A DNA stretch of 64,000 nucleotides from Halichoerus grypus (GCF_964656455.1 NC_135717.1:137344308-137408307), one strand, 5' to 3'. Shown: positions 36,160-47,982, counted from the stretch's first letter. Numbers and translations are program-made. Notes: generated by a model not told the origin, from the sequence alone.

Positions 36160-36835
36160 ACCATCTCCATCACCACAGGTGATGGTTGCCAATGATCTCA
36201 AGACCCTAAATCCAACAGGTGTTTGTAAGACCTCACCATATTTGACTCTCATAAACATTTGAGATATTTGATCAGTTCCTCTTTAAATGCTGTCTGCCCT
36301 TGGGTTCTGTGTGCCTCCCTTGTCCCTCCTTTCCTCCAGCCCCTTCTGGATTCTCTGTCTCCTTTGCAGACTCATCCTCCTCAGCAGCCTCTGCATGTGT
36401 CACATTTCTACTTTCTCTCCTGCAACATACAGCTCTCTTTTCAGCACCCACCCTTCCCACCACAGGGCCCTGACATATGCTATAACCTTAAATAGTTTTC
36501 AGCTTAATTATCACTTTTTCAGGAAAGCCATCTCTTAGGTCTCCAAAGAGTTCAATTCTTCCTTATTATTCTTTTTGCACTATGTACTTCTCCTTCATAA
36601 CATCTCCAGATGCTCGCTCTCTATCTGCCTTAGCTATAATTTTACATATATTTTTATGACTGTTGGATTAATAATACCTGTCTCACCTAATAAACTATAC
36701 TTCATGAAGGTAGGGTCATATTTATTTTATTTTATTTTGTTTTTTGATTATGGGGAGGTTATATTCTACTCTCAGTGCATTGCCTGGCACAGAATGATTC
36801 TCAAATACATTCTTGTTGGATCAATACCCCCCGAC
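36160..36835 (+). mobile_element. L2 3' portion, sense
   Basis: CAGGAAAGCCATCTCTTAGG (36520), ACTATACTTCATGAAGGTAG (36694) and GTGCATTGCCTGGCACAGAA (36775) followed by a TTCTCAAATACATTCTTGTT terminus follow L2. A T-rich TTTATTTTATTTTATTTTG stretch (36720-36746) expands it. The 5' border is uncertain; some L2-like text also precedes the L1 at 34690-34920. Confidence 0.65.
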
Positions 36836-38045
36836 TTTAGTAAACATCCATCGCAATAGTTTTTTGTTAGCACTGAGGGGCAGAGTGGAGAGAAAGGAGG
36901 ACAGCACTGCAAGCCTGAAGACAGTCTAGAGAGTTTGGAGGAACAGGCTCCAGCATGGAAAGACTCAGTCAAGCACAAGTCTTCCCTCAGGCACTCCCAG
37001 AGATGTGGGGAAAGGGTGCAAGCCATTTCACTTGGCCACTGAGAGCAAGGATGACCCCTGAATACTGTACACTTAGGGACATCCAGATGGCAAACCCCAT
37101 GTTTGCAAAGATGTTACTATTATGATCTCAAGGAGGAGCAATAAGGGTTTTCAGACTCTAGATGAAGTCAAACTTCATTTGTAGGTCCCAAACCAGGCAG
37201 CCCAGCAGAAACTGTCACAAAACACACAGATTCTCATTCAGTTAGTCTGGGATGGAGGCCAGGAGACTGCATTCTAAAGTTACCCTGCCCTAATCCACCC
37301 CTGTTTGATTTTGATATAAAACCAGATTTGGGAATCATTCGATCAAGTAACTCTTATGGTATTTTTTACCCCTGAATTTCTATGACTCTCTAAACATATA
37401 ATTAGATTTTTCTTCAGGAGAGGCTATATCATCTTCAAATCAAGTCAGAATACATGGGTTAATTATCCATTCTTTCATGCAACAGAAATTTAATGCAAAC
37501 AGTTTTAGCCACAAGCCACCATTACTTAATGTGGGTTCATTAGGAATGAGATGGGGTTGGGTGGATAGAAGTACCTCTGTCCTTAATAAAATTATAGTAC
37601 AATACAAATAGACAGATAAGACATTCAAGAAATAATTAAGGATATATAAGGCATCATATGAATGAAAATTCCAGTTATTTTTCCATCAACATTGCTAAGT
37701 ACCCAGAAAGTTTCCAAAACCACAAATAAGGGGTATTAACCTTACATGTCTTCCCCTTCCCCCACTCCTTGTGAGATGTAACCTCTTCTCTCTTTCTTCT
37801 ATAGCTCCTACATCTCTATATTTGTCACTTTTTTTTTCTAGAACTTTATGCAAAGTGCTTTTCAATCTGGATATGTATCAAGTACATGTGCATTGTATAC
37901 ACTAGGAGGTTAATGGTTTTCCAATGACCCAACTACTGAACAGAAGGAGAATGGTTATTAGCTTCGCAACATGGTTTCTGTTTTGTGCCAAAACGAAGAG
38001 GTGTCAAGAGGGGACCAAAAAGGCAAGAGGGAAATAAAGCAGAGA
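36836..38045. other. No recognised feature
   Basis: No gene or clear repeat is seen. Confidence 0.45.
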
Positions 38046-38081
38046 AAAGGAAGTTGCAGAGATAAAGGAAGTTGCAGAGAT
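38046..38081. repeat. Perfect 18-bp tandem duplication
   Basis: AAAGGAAGTTGCAGAGAT at 38046-38063 is repeated without change at 38064-38081, inside a purine-rich stretch. It lies within a short open frame that I do not call a gene. Confidence 0.9.
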
Positions 38082-38330
38082 GAAGGGCAGGGGCGGTGTC
38101 AGGAGGAAGACAACTGTGGTGGTAAAAAGCAGCAGCCTCGTTGGTCACAGAGAGGTAGCAGCTGAGTTTTAAGAAGTTAGTAAGATAAGAGACAAAGTTA
38201 CAGCCTGGGTGGTACCTCCATGCCTTTGAAGACCAAAGCATAGGTCACCTTCTAGCAACTATAGGAAGTGGAAGATGAAGAGGAAAAGAGGAGGAGAAGG
38301 TGGAAGCAGACAAAGGCTCAGCAGAAACCC

Positions 38331-39839
38331 ACCTGTCACATAGGAATCAGATGATAACGTCATTCTACCATATACCCCACAGGGCTTTATGCCTTCCTAT
38401 AACTATACCATCCTCACAGTGTGATATTACTTCATACTCCTAACGAGTGCCTTGAGTCAGTACTTAAAAATCATATGATATTAAATATGTTCTTATTAAC
38501 AAGCAGGGAAGGAGATAGTCATAGCCAAGATTCATCGACTGGTTTATGGGAGCTTGATTCTTTATATGATTTATGTCATTGTAACCTCTTACCAGGCTAA
38601 TAATGTAGATACTGCTATCATTCCTATTTTGTATTTGGAGAACCAGCCAGTAGCATGCTGGTAAATGTTTAATAACCCCCCCCCAAAATCCCTGATTTAT
38701 AATGTTTGCCAATTTCTATGGTGTAAATACTCCTATTCAGCCAATTTTAGCTACTAACATGATGTCACTGAATGCAGAGTTGGGGACAGTTAGTTGCACA
38801 GTATGCAACTTACCCTTATATAGTATATACAAAGTGTACATATATAGAGAGTGTATTATGTACAGTATGATACATGTACGATAGATGAAAATACATAATT
38901 ATATTATTAGGAGCATAGATAATACTAAAATGTAGTAAAATAATTAGGAAATGATGAGTTTGGTGTATTTGTTAACTTTATTTTAAACATTATTTAACTA
39001 TAAATATAATTAATTTTTAATAATGGCTATGTTTAACAACGAGCTCACAAAGTGCTTGAAAATTTAATCAGTTCTCATGAGCCAGTAGGAGCTGGCTCCA
39101 GCACACCTCTGTCAGCCCACTGTGATTTGGAATGCATTCACAATTTCTAAGCATTCCTAGAAATCAGTGGATTTAAAAAAATCTTGCCCTTTAAATCAAG
39201 GACCAAATCTTTTATTTTAAACTCTGTCCCCATAACCTCTAGGAGATCCAGGTTGTGGGTAATTGGAGTAATGGAGAAGTCTAGGAAACCAAGGTAAGCA
39301 GATGAGAGTCACCAGGAAGTAGATATTGGTATGAGAGTCAGTATGCAGCCACAGAAAGCAAACCCTTCTCAAGTACACCCAAACTTAATATAAAGACAAA
39401 TCTTATACAGCCAGACAGGGCTGACATTAATCCTGGAGATGGAGAGTTTTGAAGTTGGAAGGCAGGACAGGCAAATGATTGCCCTTGTCCAATGACATGG
39501 ACCTTGAGGTTGCCTTTCCACCATCCAGACCCCCTCTGTTAACCATATTTTGTCAAGGGAGGCTGCCCATGAGCTTTGGGGATGCTGACTCCAACTCTGA
39601 CTCCAAAGATGGGGCATATTATTAGGACCTAAGAAAAAAGAATCAGAGTATTCATACCACCTAGCCCTAGATACATATTTAGACCAGCAAGACAGGAAGG
39701 AGGGTTTGCTGGGTCTTTGGAGTAAATAGTCATTTATTCTTTGGAAAGTGTAAGTATGTAGATCTGAGAGTTGTCAGCAGTCATGTTGGGACCACAAAAG
39801 CACAACAGCTTTAGCATAAAATTGATACCTTTGAATGTT
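38331..39839. other. No recognised feature
   Basis: AT-rich with TA-rich tracts (38815-38890). No gene or clear repeat is seen. Confidence 0.45.
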
Positions 39840-39859
39840 AGAAAGAAGAAAGGAAACCA

Positions 39860-39990
39860 GGTTCTTGGTGATGCAGTTAAACCCCTAGATCTAACCTATC
39901 CTGACACCCATATACTTCTGAACTTCCAGTTATGTGAGCCAATAAATCTTTAGGGCTTAAGCCAGTTTGACTTGCAATTTCCGATACTGG
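39860..39990 (+). repeat. Possible LTR 3' end
   Basis: TTATGTGAGCCAATAAATCT (39930) followed by AGGGCTTAAGCCAGTTTGAC resembles the polyadenylation end of MaLR/ERVL-like LTRs. Only this end is recognised; the upstream part is not. Confidence 0.4.
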
Positions 39991-40587
39991 TACTGAATGC
40001 GTTATAAATGATAAAATCTTCAAAGTGATCAAGTAGGTGTTCATTGAGAGTCCAACCTGACAAAACATGCCAGAGAAATCTGAGAAGTGAAAGGTCATAG
40101 AGGGCTGGAGTGGCTCACGAAAATGACACTAGAGTCTTTCTTCAGAAGTGCCCTTGAAGGAAATATAGATGTGGCAGGTGAGAAAGAGAATAGACCTGTC
40201 ATCTGCAAGGAAGGCCAGCTGGGTGGGAATGGGCTAGGACCAGCTGAGCATGACCCTGCCCTTTGCCCTGCCTGACAGTCAGAGGAGAGAATTCATTCAT
40301 TTCCTGAGCAGAGGCTCTGCCTGTTGCATTAGCTCACAGCGCCAGCCTGTTGCCCGCTCCTCAATCAGATATGGTAGCTAGAGAGAGTGAATGCCAAGTT
40401 GTAAAAATAGAAAAACAGGTAATGGGAAGTTCTCTCCAATTTGCACCTGGAGGAATATGGGGAAGATGGAAGTGAGTAAGCCAAATTGCCAGGTAATCCA
40501 AACATCAGGCATAGATTGTTACGTGAGCATGACTGACCTTCTTGGAAAAATTTGCTTTGTCAAATGTGATTTTGGGGGGGAGGGGCA

Positions 40588-40668
40588 GGATTTGATATTC
40601 TTTTTTTTAAATTTTTATTGTTATGTTAATCACCATACATTACATCATTAGTTTGGGATTTGATATTC
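40588..40668 (-). mobile_element. Ultra-short (55-bp) L1 3'-end insertion with TSD, antisense
   Basis: Insert 40601-40655 is a T run then TTGTTATGTTAATCACCATA and CATTACATCATTAGTTT, the reverse complement of the young carnivoran L1 3' terminus. Direct repeats GGATTTGATATTC at 40588-40600 and 40656-40668 are identical (13 bp), so this is a complete, extremely 5'-truncated retrotransposition event. Confidence 0.9.
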
Positions 40669-41059
40669 CATAATTAGTTAAGAGAAATGTCTAGAATCCA
40701 AGTCAATGTACATAATATAACCAATCAAAATCAGATCCATGTGATACACTCAGACAAGAGACGCTGCTCTTCAACAATTTGACAAACTGGTGTTTGCCCC
40801 ACACTCGGTGGCACCACATGGACTCTTGTGAGAATATGGAAACGGAGCTAATGGAGCAAAAGGAAAGGTAGTCAGAAGTGGGCCCTCCTCTGGTTGCCAA
40901 GAAAAAATAAAGGAAAAGTGTCTGACACTGTCCTTAATAACCAAACCTGTGCCACTCTGAGCTTCTGGCCCTAACATGCTAGCAATTCTACAGGATTTCC
41001 TGAAATAATGGTTTATAATTGCAGACAGCCCAGCAGGAATTTTATTTTATTTTTAAATT

Positions 41060-41285
41060 ATTTTTAACATGATATATATTTCCATTTATTTAGTACTTTA
41101 AAAAATTTTATTTATTTATATCAAAGTTTTTTGAGTATAGTTGATGCACAATGTTACTTTAGTTTCAGGTGTACAACATAGTGATTCAACTTCTCTATAT
41201 GTTATGCTATGTTCATCACAAATGTAGCTCCCCTCTGCCACCATACAGTGCTATTATAATATCATTGACTCTATTCCCTACCAGC
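41060..41285 (-). mobile_element. L1 3' end, antisense
   Basis: TTGAGTATAGTTGATGCACA (41131), TAGTTTCAGGTGTACAACAT (41160), GTGATTCAACTTCTCTATAT and ACCATACAGTGCTATTATAA (41240) followed by ATCATTGACTCTATTCCCTA are the reverse complement of L1MA-type 3' UTR. Confidence 0.8.
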
Positions 41286-41799
41286 AGTAATTTTGGATAT
41301 CACAGCCTCTGCTAATATTTTTCAGAAATTTTCCTTTTCCTTTGTTCCTTTTTTTTCCATTAAATTTATTGCTCTGCTGTCTGTTCCCCCCTTTTCCATC
41401 AGTCTGGAAATTCTCATACAAGCTTACAGTAGAATCTGATCCATATGCTATTCCTCCAAGAACACAGAATAGGACAAAAATTCATATGTGTATTCCGCAG
41501 AATACTCATTGATATCTGGGACCTGGGAGTCTCAAGGCCAAGGCCATTCAGAGCTGGATGAACCAAAACTAGAACCAGAGTTTCCTGAATCACGGGGGCT
41601 ATTCCTGTAGCCAAGTGCACCTGAGCCTCTTTGCACATCCAACAAAAACCAGAAACATTTTCTAATCTACAAAATCATTTTCTTATAAAAATGGGGGAAA
41701 CATTATTGTTAATCTTTTTTACTTTATAACCTCCCTCTTTCTGATAAGAATTGAAGCAAACCTGTCATCAAATGGTCTTTTCAAGGAGGCAGGGCAGAA
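41286..41799. other. No recognised feature
   Basis: No gene or clear repeat is seen. Confidence 0.45.
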
Positions 41800-42005
41800 A
41801 TGGGTATGAATCCAAGTTCAATCACTGACCAGCTCTATGACTTCTAGCAAGTTTCTTAGTCTCTCTGTCACTTGTTTTTCCCTTTGCTATAAAAAAGGGC
41901 TATTGATACCTGCATTTGGGCATATTGCATGGATTAGAAACAATCTATAAAAACCACACAGCACACTGGCTGGTACAGAGTAGACACTGAACACATTATA
42001 CTTAT
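41800..42005 (+). mobile_element. MIR SINE, sense
   Basis: CACTGACCAGCTCTATGACT (41824), TAGCAAGTTTCTTAGTCTCT and ACAGCACACTGGCTGGTACA (41958) followed by GTAGACACTGAACACATTAT follow the MIR sequence almost end to end. Confidence 0.85.
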
Positions 42006-43150
42006 TACTAATTCAAAGCAAACCAGTTCAAACATTTGGGATTCCTGTAATTGTATACGCTGGCTGAGAATCAAGATACCAATCAAGGACAATATATTTA
42101 AATCAATCCTAATCCAATTAAAAATAAATTCTAATAACTCGCCTCAAAAAAAGGAAACAATTAAGATTCCCGTTAAGACAAATTCAGTAACCACAAAAGC
42201 ATACAGACCTAGACAAAAGAAGATAGTGCCATTGTCTCCATGAGTTTATGGCTCATTTTCAACTCAAAGATGACGTACAGGAGACAAATGCAATTTTACC
42301 CATTAGACTGCCCAGAGCCGGGGATACAGACAACGCTCCACTCATTTTTTTTGCATATTTAGGCAAAATATTATGTCCTGCCTTACTGGACTCAGTCCCA
42401 TTTTTGCAGGTGTAACTTTTATAAGCAACACAGGGGGGAAAAAGTGTCATTCAGGAGTATATTCAAAGCCCACTAAGAGGACACATCCACCTGGGTTTCT
42501 CTTTAACCTTCAGGCTGGAGGATGGCCTTGCAGCCATGCTAGAGAAGCAAGGGCAGAGAGTCAAAAACAACAGAAAAAAATATGATACTTCAAAATTATC
42601 TGAAAAGGACAGGTGTGCTTTTTAAAAAAAGAAGCCTTTCCCATAGCAGCTTTAGCTTTTGCAAGCAGCCCAGATATAGCAGATAAACTGAGGCTCTCTG
42701 ACTTCGCAGCCTGATATCCAAAATTTCCATATGGTATATGGGAAAATAATGCATACAGTGTATTGGACAGTTGTCCTTGTGTTATCAAGCAGCCCTGTTC
42801 TCTCATTTCACTAACAAATGTGCAAACAAACATACATTGTGGCAAATGCAAGAAAATCACTAGCCTGTGTTTGAGCTTAAGCCTCCTCATTCTTTGGAGT
42901 GTAGCACTATTCAGGCAATAAGAGTCCATGGTACAGCATCACCCTTTCTCTCTAGACTCCTTTAAGACTCTGGAACACTACAATAGCTAATACGTTTCAG
43001 TGTATGAGTAATTCTGATTGCAGATAGACAATCATTGTGGAGGAACTGCCATGATAATAGTTATCTCATTTTAAAAAGAAGATTTCATTGTAAAATAAAA
43101 ATATTCAAAATGGCCACCTATATTTTGGCAAAAAAAATCCTCTTCTTACA
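42006..43150. other. No recognised feature
   Basis: A 122-codon antisense open frame (42561-42929) has no domain I recognise. No gene or repeat can be supported. Confidence 0.45.
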
Positions 43151-43154
43151 AAGT

Positions 43155-43192
43155 AGAGGGCTAATAAATATCTGTCAAATGAATGAATAAAA
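43155..43192 (+). repeat. L2 3' terminus fragment, sense
   Basis: GGGCTAATAAATATCTGTCA followed by AATGAATGAATAAA is the L2 end. Confidence 0.55.
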
Positions 43193-43724
43193 GGACAAAG
43201 GAATGTTTTCTGTGGATTCTGATGCCTTTCTAGAGAGATACCACCTCAAGCATAGTGCATTCCTTTGGTGAGAATATTTAGACACAAAATTAGGGTAAGC
43301 CATGAACGTCTTAGTCAAGAGCAGATTCAAGAACTCTCTTTGCCTGTCCCTTCATGCAATTCTTCTCTACTCTCTGAAAAAGAATAAAATAAAAAATCCT
43401 CTCTTCCTGCTGTGTCCACCCCTGAAATACTTACAGGCTGATGTCTCCTTTAGTCATCACTGAGCTAAGCTGCAATCTTTTCATCCTTTCTCAGAACTCA
43501 TTCTCTCCATCTGCTTAATCATTGCACTTACTTCTGACTCCACCCAATGTGTCTACGTCTCTCAGACATAAAGTTCTAAAAATGGAGATAGGCTTCAAGG
43601 AACCAGAGGGAGGCCTGGCAACATCAAGGCATGACAATAGAACATGTTCTGCTGTGGGATTCTTTCACTCTGTCTCACGTCCTGGGCAAGCTGCAATCTT
43701 GACAGAGCTGTGGGGAGCACAGGA

Positions 43725-43925
43725 GAAAGTGCATTGCTTTTGGCCAGGCACACCGGGGCCCAAATCTTAGCTTTCCCATTTACTACCTACAAGATGTGAC
43801 GCAAGTTATTTAGCCTCTCTAAATTAGCTTCTTTGTCATACATAGCTTGGGGAAATACTAGCTACATTGTAGGACTCACGTGAGAAATAAATTAGTTAAT
43901 ATATGTAAATGGACTGTACAAAGTA
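43725..43925 (+). mobile_element. MIR SINE, sense
   Basis: GGGGCCCAAATCTTAGCTTT, CCCATTTACTACCTACAAGA, GCAAGTTATTTAGCCTCTCT (43802) and a GAGAAATAAATTAGTTAATA block follow MIR in order. Confidence 0.85.
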
Positions 43926-44079
43926 CGTAGAGGTCTATACATACACCTCTATAGACCTGTATATGCTAAACCTCACACATGGTATGCACAGCACTCCCAA
44001 CAGTCCCCAAATCTAACAGTTAAACCAATTATTTCTCTCAATCTCTTACCACATTCCATTCAACTTACCAGGAATTTTT

Positions 44080-45036
44080 GTCCACCCTTCCTCCATTTTT
44101 CCTGAACTTATCCATTTTTCTCCACTGATGTGAGTCACAGGGGGATTAGCTACCTCCTGACCAGATCCACCACCATTTCTTACAAGGACCGTTGTAATAG
44201 CCTGCCTCCTGATGCATCTCCCTGCTTTCAGTCTTGCTCCTAAGAAACCAATCTCTATACAGCACTGATGTCATCTTTGTGAAAGATTAGTTACATCAAT
44301 CTACTTCTTTGCATAAAACCCAACAGAGATTTCCTATTACGCTTAGAAAAAAAATCCAAACTCTTTGCATGGGCTACGGGGCTAATGTATCTCTGAAGTT
44401 AGCCCTCTCCACCCTTCCATCCCTCACTCTGCTTTTAGCCACAGAGTCTTTTTTTTTTTTAAGATTTTATTTATTTATTTGAGAGAGAGAGAGTGCTCAC
44501 ACAAACAGGGGGCAGGGGCAGAGGGAGAGGGAGAAGCAGAATCCCTGCTGAGCAGGGAGCCTGATGCGGGCTCTATCCCAGGACCCTGGGATCATGACCT
44601 GAGCCGAAGTCAGACTACTAACCGATTGAGCCACCCAGGTGCCCCAAGCCACAGAGGCCTTTTTATTTTTCTGGAACTCACTAAGCTTATCCTGGTCACA
44701 GGACATTTGCCCTTGCCTTCCTTGAGGCTTGAATGTTCTTTTCTCAGATCCTCAGATCTTCATATGGCTGATTCCTTCACATCATTCAGGCCTAAGGCCA
44801 GATATCGCCAAGAGACCTCCTCTGATCACCAAATCTCATGTTGTCTCTCCCCTGGACCCCAACACAGTCACTCTCTAACACATTGCTTTGTCTTATTTTC
44901 TTTAATGTCTATCTCCCTCAACAGAATATGAACCCCAAAACAGAAGGACCCTTGTCTACCTTGCTTATCTCTGTACTATCACCTTCTAAAATGGGCCTGG
45001 CAGGATGTAGGCACTCAGTAAATATTTGACAAATGT
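44080..45036 (+). mobile_element. L2 3' portion, sense, split by a SINE
   Basis: Left part: CACTGATGTCATCTTTGTGA, AAAACCCAACAGAGATTTCC, ATCCAAACTCTTTGCATGGG (44355). Right part after the SINE: GGAACTCACTAAGCTTATCC, AGACCTCCTCTGATCACCAA (44812), AGAAGGACCCTTGTCTACCT and TAGGCACTCAGTAAATATTT (45008). Together these give a long L2 copy. The open frame running from the SINE into the right part is not a gene. Confidence 0.85.
44437..44658 (-). mobile_element. SINEC SINE inside L2, antisense, with TSD
   Basis: Body about 44449-44646. Flanks AGCCACAGAGTC (44437-44448) and AGCCACAGAGGC (44647-44658) match at 11 of 12 positions. The GATCATGACCTGAGCCGAAG segment is well preserved. Confidence 0.92.
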
Positions 45037-45194
45037 ATAAATTGATGTTTTTAAGCCTGTCCTGGTCTGTCCTGAGCTCTGTCATACTTTCTATAAACTT
45101 AAAATCACCAACAAAATATGGAGTCTTAAAGTGTTCTCACAAAAGTTTAATATCCAGGTCCTAAACTTTGCACTGCCAGAAAATTCTCGAGCAT

Positions 45195-45456
45195 TACAAA
45201 GTGGTTCAAAACCAGAGCATATTTTAATCCTAGCTTTGTACTTCCTATCCGTGTGACCTTGGACAAGTCAGTTAACATATTAAAACTGATTTCCTCATCT
45301 AAAAGAAGTAAGGATAATAACACATACAGTAAAAAAAAAAAAAAAAAAAAAAAATACCACATACAGTAGACAGTTTTGTGAGGAATAAATGAGCTAAGCC
45401 CTTAGCACAGTTCCTGGAACATTGTGCACACTTAATAAATGGTGGTTATTATTGTT
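45195..45456 (+). mobile_element. MIR SINE, sense, split by a poly(A) insertion
   Basis: CCTAGCTTTGTACTTCCTAT, GTGTGACCTTGGACAAGTCA (45252), ATTTCCTCATCTAAAAGAAG, then after the A run TGTGAGGAATAAATGAGCTA (45376) and TAGCACAGTTCCTGGAACAT follow MIR on both sides of the insertion. Confidence 0.88.
45317..45368. repeat. Tail-only poly(A) insertion with TSD
   Basis: ATAACACATACAGTA (45317-45331) and ATACCACATACAGTA (45354-45368) match at 14 of 15 positions and enclose only about 22 A residues. The host MIR continues uninterrupted on either side, so this is an insertion of tail alone, or an insertion truncated down to its tail. Confidence 0.8.
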
Positions 45457-45477
45457 ATGGTTATTGTTATTACAGTA

Positions 45478-46230
45478 ATTAATTCTGGCACCATACTTTA
45501 TAAAGAACATTGACAAACTGGAGCTCATCCAGGGGAGGACAAACAATCCTGTGAAGGGTCTGGAAACCGCAACTTGTGAGGAACAATTGAAATTGCTGAG
45601 GATGTTTACCTTGGAAAAGACAAATTTTAAGAGGAATATGATAGCTTTTTTTTCAAAACACTGAAAAGAACTGTCTCATGGAAGAGGGATTAGATTTAGT
45701 CAATGCTGTTCTAGAAGATACAATTAGAGCCAAGGAGTGGAAGTTAAACCTTGAACTCTTCATCATCTAATAACCAAACTGTCCAAACCAAAACAGGATT
45801 GAATTCTACTTATAAAAGTAAAAAAAATTAAGGCACGTATATATATTTTGATTCAGAAAATTATATATGAAGCCATTTACAATAACCACAATGAAGACTT
45901 TGTATTATGTTCGGCATGTATCAGTATAAAAATATAGGAAGTACAAAGCTAGTGAATTGTGAAAAGGAGACTAAAGTATGCATATATGCTGTGATCTCAA
46001 TTCTGTATTTATCTGAGAAGAGAATACAAGCACAAACACACACAAATTAAATGTGCTGCTTCATGAAGTAGTGTTTCCCATCACTGCAAATGTTGAGGCA
46101 GAGGCCAGACAACCTCTTAGAAGAAATGGCATTCAAGAAGTGGTGTGTCAGAGAAAGGTCTGGGGAGGGAGAACCCTGGGAAAGATTTGAAAGTTCCATG
46201 GGTCTATGATCCTCTGAAATTTATTGTTGA
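45478..46230 (+). mobile_element. L3/CR1-like LINE 3' end, sense, with central insertion
   Basis: AACTGGAGCTCATCCAGGGG (45516), TGTGAAGGGTCTGGAAACCG (45551), CTGAGGATGTTTACCTTGGA (45595), GGAATATGATAGCTTTTTTT and CATGGAAGAGGGATTAGATT (45678) follow the CR1-clade 3' region. The terminus resumes with GTAGTGTTTCCCATCACTGC (46069), TTGAGGCAGAGGCCAGACAA and TTCCATGGGTCTATGATCCT (46194). An AT-rich segment (about 45815-46045) separates the halves. It is very old. Confidence 0.75.
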
Positions 46231-47384
46231 ATTGCGGTAATACAAAATAATGCTTTTTTTAAGGAGTAAAGAGGCCCCTTCAAAGATCTTCATTTTCTCC
46301 CAATTAAGCTAGGCAGAAAAAAAGATCTAATCTTAAAAGACCCAAAGTACTGGGCTCTGTGGCCTAAAGGGGACATTGCAGCATCAGGTAGTAGATGCTT
46401 GTGGCCACTATTTCTCTTCTGCCCCAGCCAAAGCCTGTCAATCTCTCTGAATCTAATGTTCTGGATCCTTCCCTGAAAAGGAGGAAGTTGCATGCTTTCA
46501 AGGCCTGAAGGTCTATGGTTCATCCTGATTATTTTGTTTGATAAATATGAACTTGGCCAAGAATTAGAAGCCACCTGAACTTTGTATCTAAGAATGTCCA
46601 AGAACACCAACAAAGGAATAACTTTAGGAGAATTTTGGTCCAAAAATCAAGGAGGGTCTTTATCCCCTGTCAGGTTCACAAAGTAATAACTGATTCCTTT
46701 TGTAATTCAATGGGTGAGAAGTTGACCTCTAAGAGACAGGCATCCATGAATAGGGTATTCTAGTAACATCTCTTTGTTTTATACATAAGATGAAATTACT
46801 AGGTCACTTACATTGACTTCTTAGTCTTTGATGATAAAGGCACTCTTTTTCACTGTTGTTAAAGTTCCAGACAGCTTTCAGACTGTCCATATCCTGGAAG
46901 GACCAATTGAAAGAGGATTGTCATTTTCAAGCACTGAGGACACTGTCTGATCCTCTCTTGAGGTCACCCTACCTCCCATTTTATACCTCAGATTATTTAC
47001 AGTGCTGGCGAAAATTACTTTTCCTTTCACACTCAGTGACTAAGAGATACACTTCTTGAAATAGAGATATTACGAAGTAGTGACCCCACAGAACTTCTCA
47101 AGACATCATATAAGTTACAGTTATAAAGAATAGAAGACAGTTTCATTCTCTCCAAGTCTTTGGTTATAATTCATATAGATTATCTTGTGGGAATGGAACA
47201 AAGTAAATCTTGCTGTTCCATGCTCTCTCGGTGAGAGTTCTGACTTCTATATTTCAGATGAAGAAAGCATTGTAATGTGTCAACGGTCAGGAAGCCCCCT
47301 GCTTCCATGTCCAGAATTGACCTAGAGTCCTCAATACAATGAATTTAGGCTCAAATGATTACCATCTGAATGGAAGATAGTCTT
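46231..47384. other. No recognised feature
   Basis: A 117-codon antisense open frame (46290-46643) has no domain I recognise. No repeat or gene can be supported. Confidence 0.45.
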
Positions 47385-47389
47385 TTTTT

Positions 47390-47640
47390 TTCTTCTAGAA
47401 TTTAGAATTTTTTTATTGTTAATTTTGTAAATAATTGAATTGAAGTTCACATTATATAAAATTAACCATTATAAAGTGAACAATTCCAAGAATTTAGTAC
47501 ATTCACCATTTCCCCCTTCCTGCAGTCCCTGGTAATTACCAATCTGTTTTCTAGCTCTAAGATTTACCTATTCTGGAGATTTCATAGAAATGGAATCATA
47601 TAATATGTGACCTTTTGATTTGGGGAAGATAGACTTTTTT
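47390..47640 (-). mobile_element. L1 3' UTR (L1MC-like), antisense
   Basis: ATTATATAAAATTAACCATT, AATTTAGTACATTCACCATT (47491), AGTCCCTGGTAATTACCAAT and GAAATGGAATCATATAATAT (47587) are the reverse complement of the 3' UTR type seen in sense at 35880-36135. Confidence 0.75.
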
Positions 47641-47845
47641 TAAAGATCTTATTTATTTATTTGAGAGAGAGAGAGCAAGCATGTGAGCAGGCGGAGGGGC
47701 AGAGGGAGAGGGAGAAGCAGACTCCCTGCTGAGCAGGGAGCCATATGTGGGCCTGGATCCCAGGACCCCTGGATCATGACCCCAGCCTAAGGCAGATGCT
47801 TAACCAACTGAGCCACGCAGGCGCCCCAAGGGAAGATAGACTTTT
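47623..47845 (-). mobile_element. SINEC SINE with perfect 16-bp TSD, antisense
   Basis: Body about 47639-47829; direct repeats GGGAAGATAGACTTTT at 47623-47638 and 47830-47845 are identical. It sits at the edge of the antisense L1. Confidence 0.95.
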
Positions 47846-47982
47846 AATCATTCCCAGTATATACTTTAGGAAGAAAGCACATTTGTATAAGGAAATATAT
47901 AAACATCATCATAACAATTTAACCTAAACAAACATTTTATTAAGACCTGGCATTTGCAAAACATCTAAAGTGCTTTTAGGAG

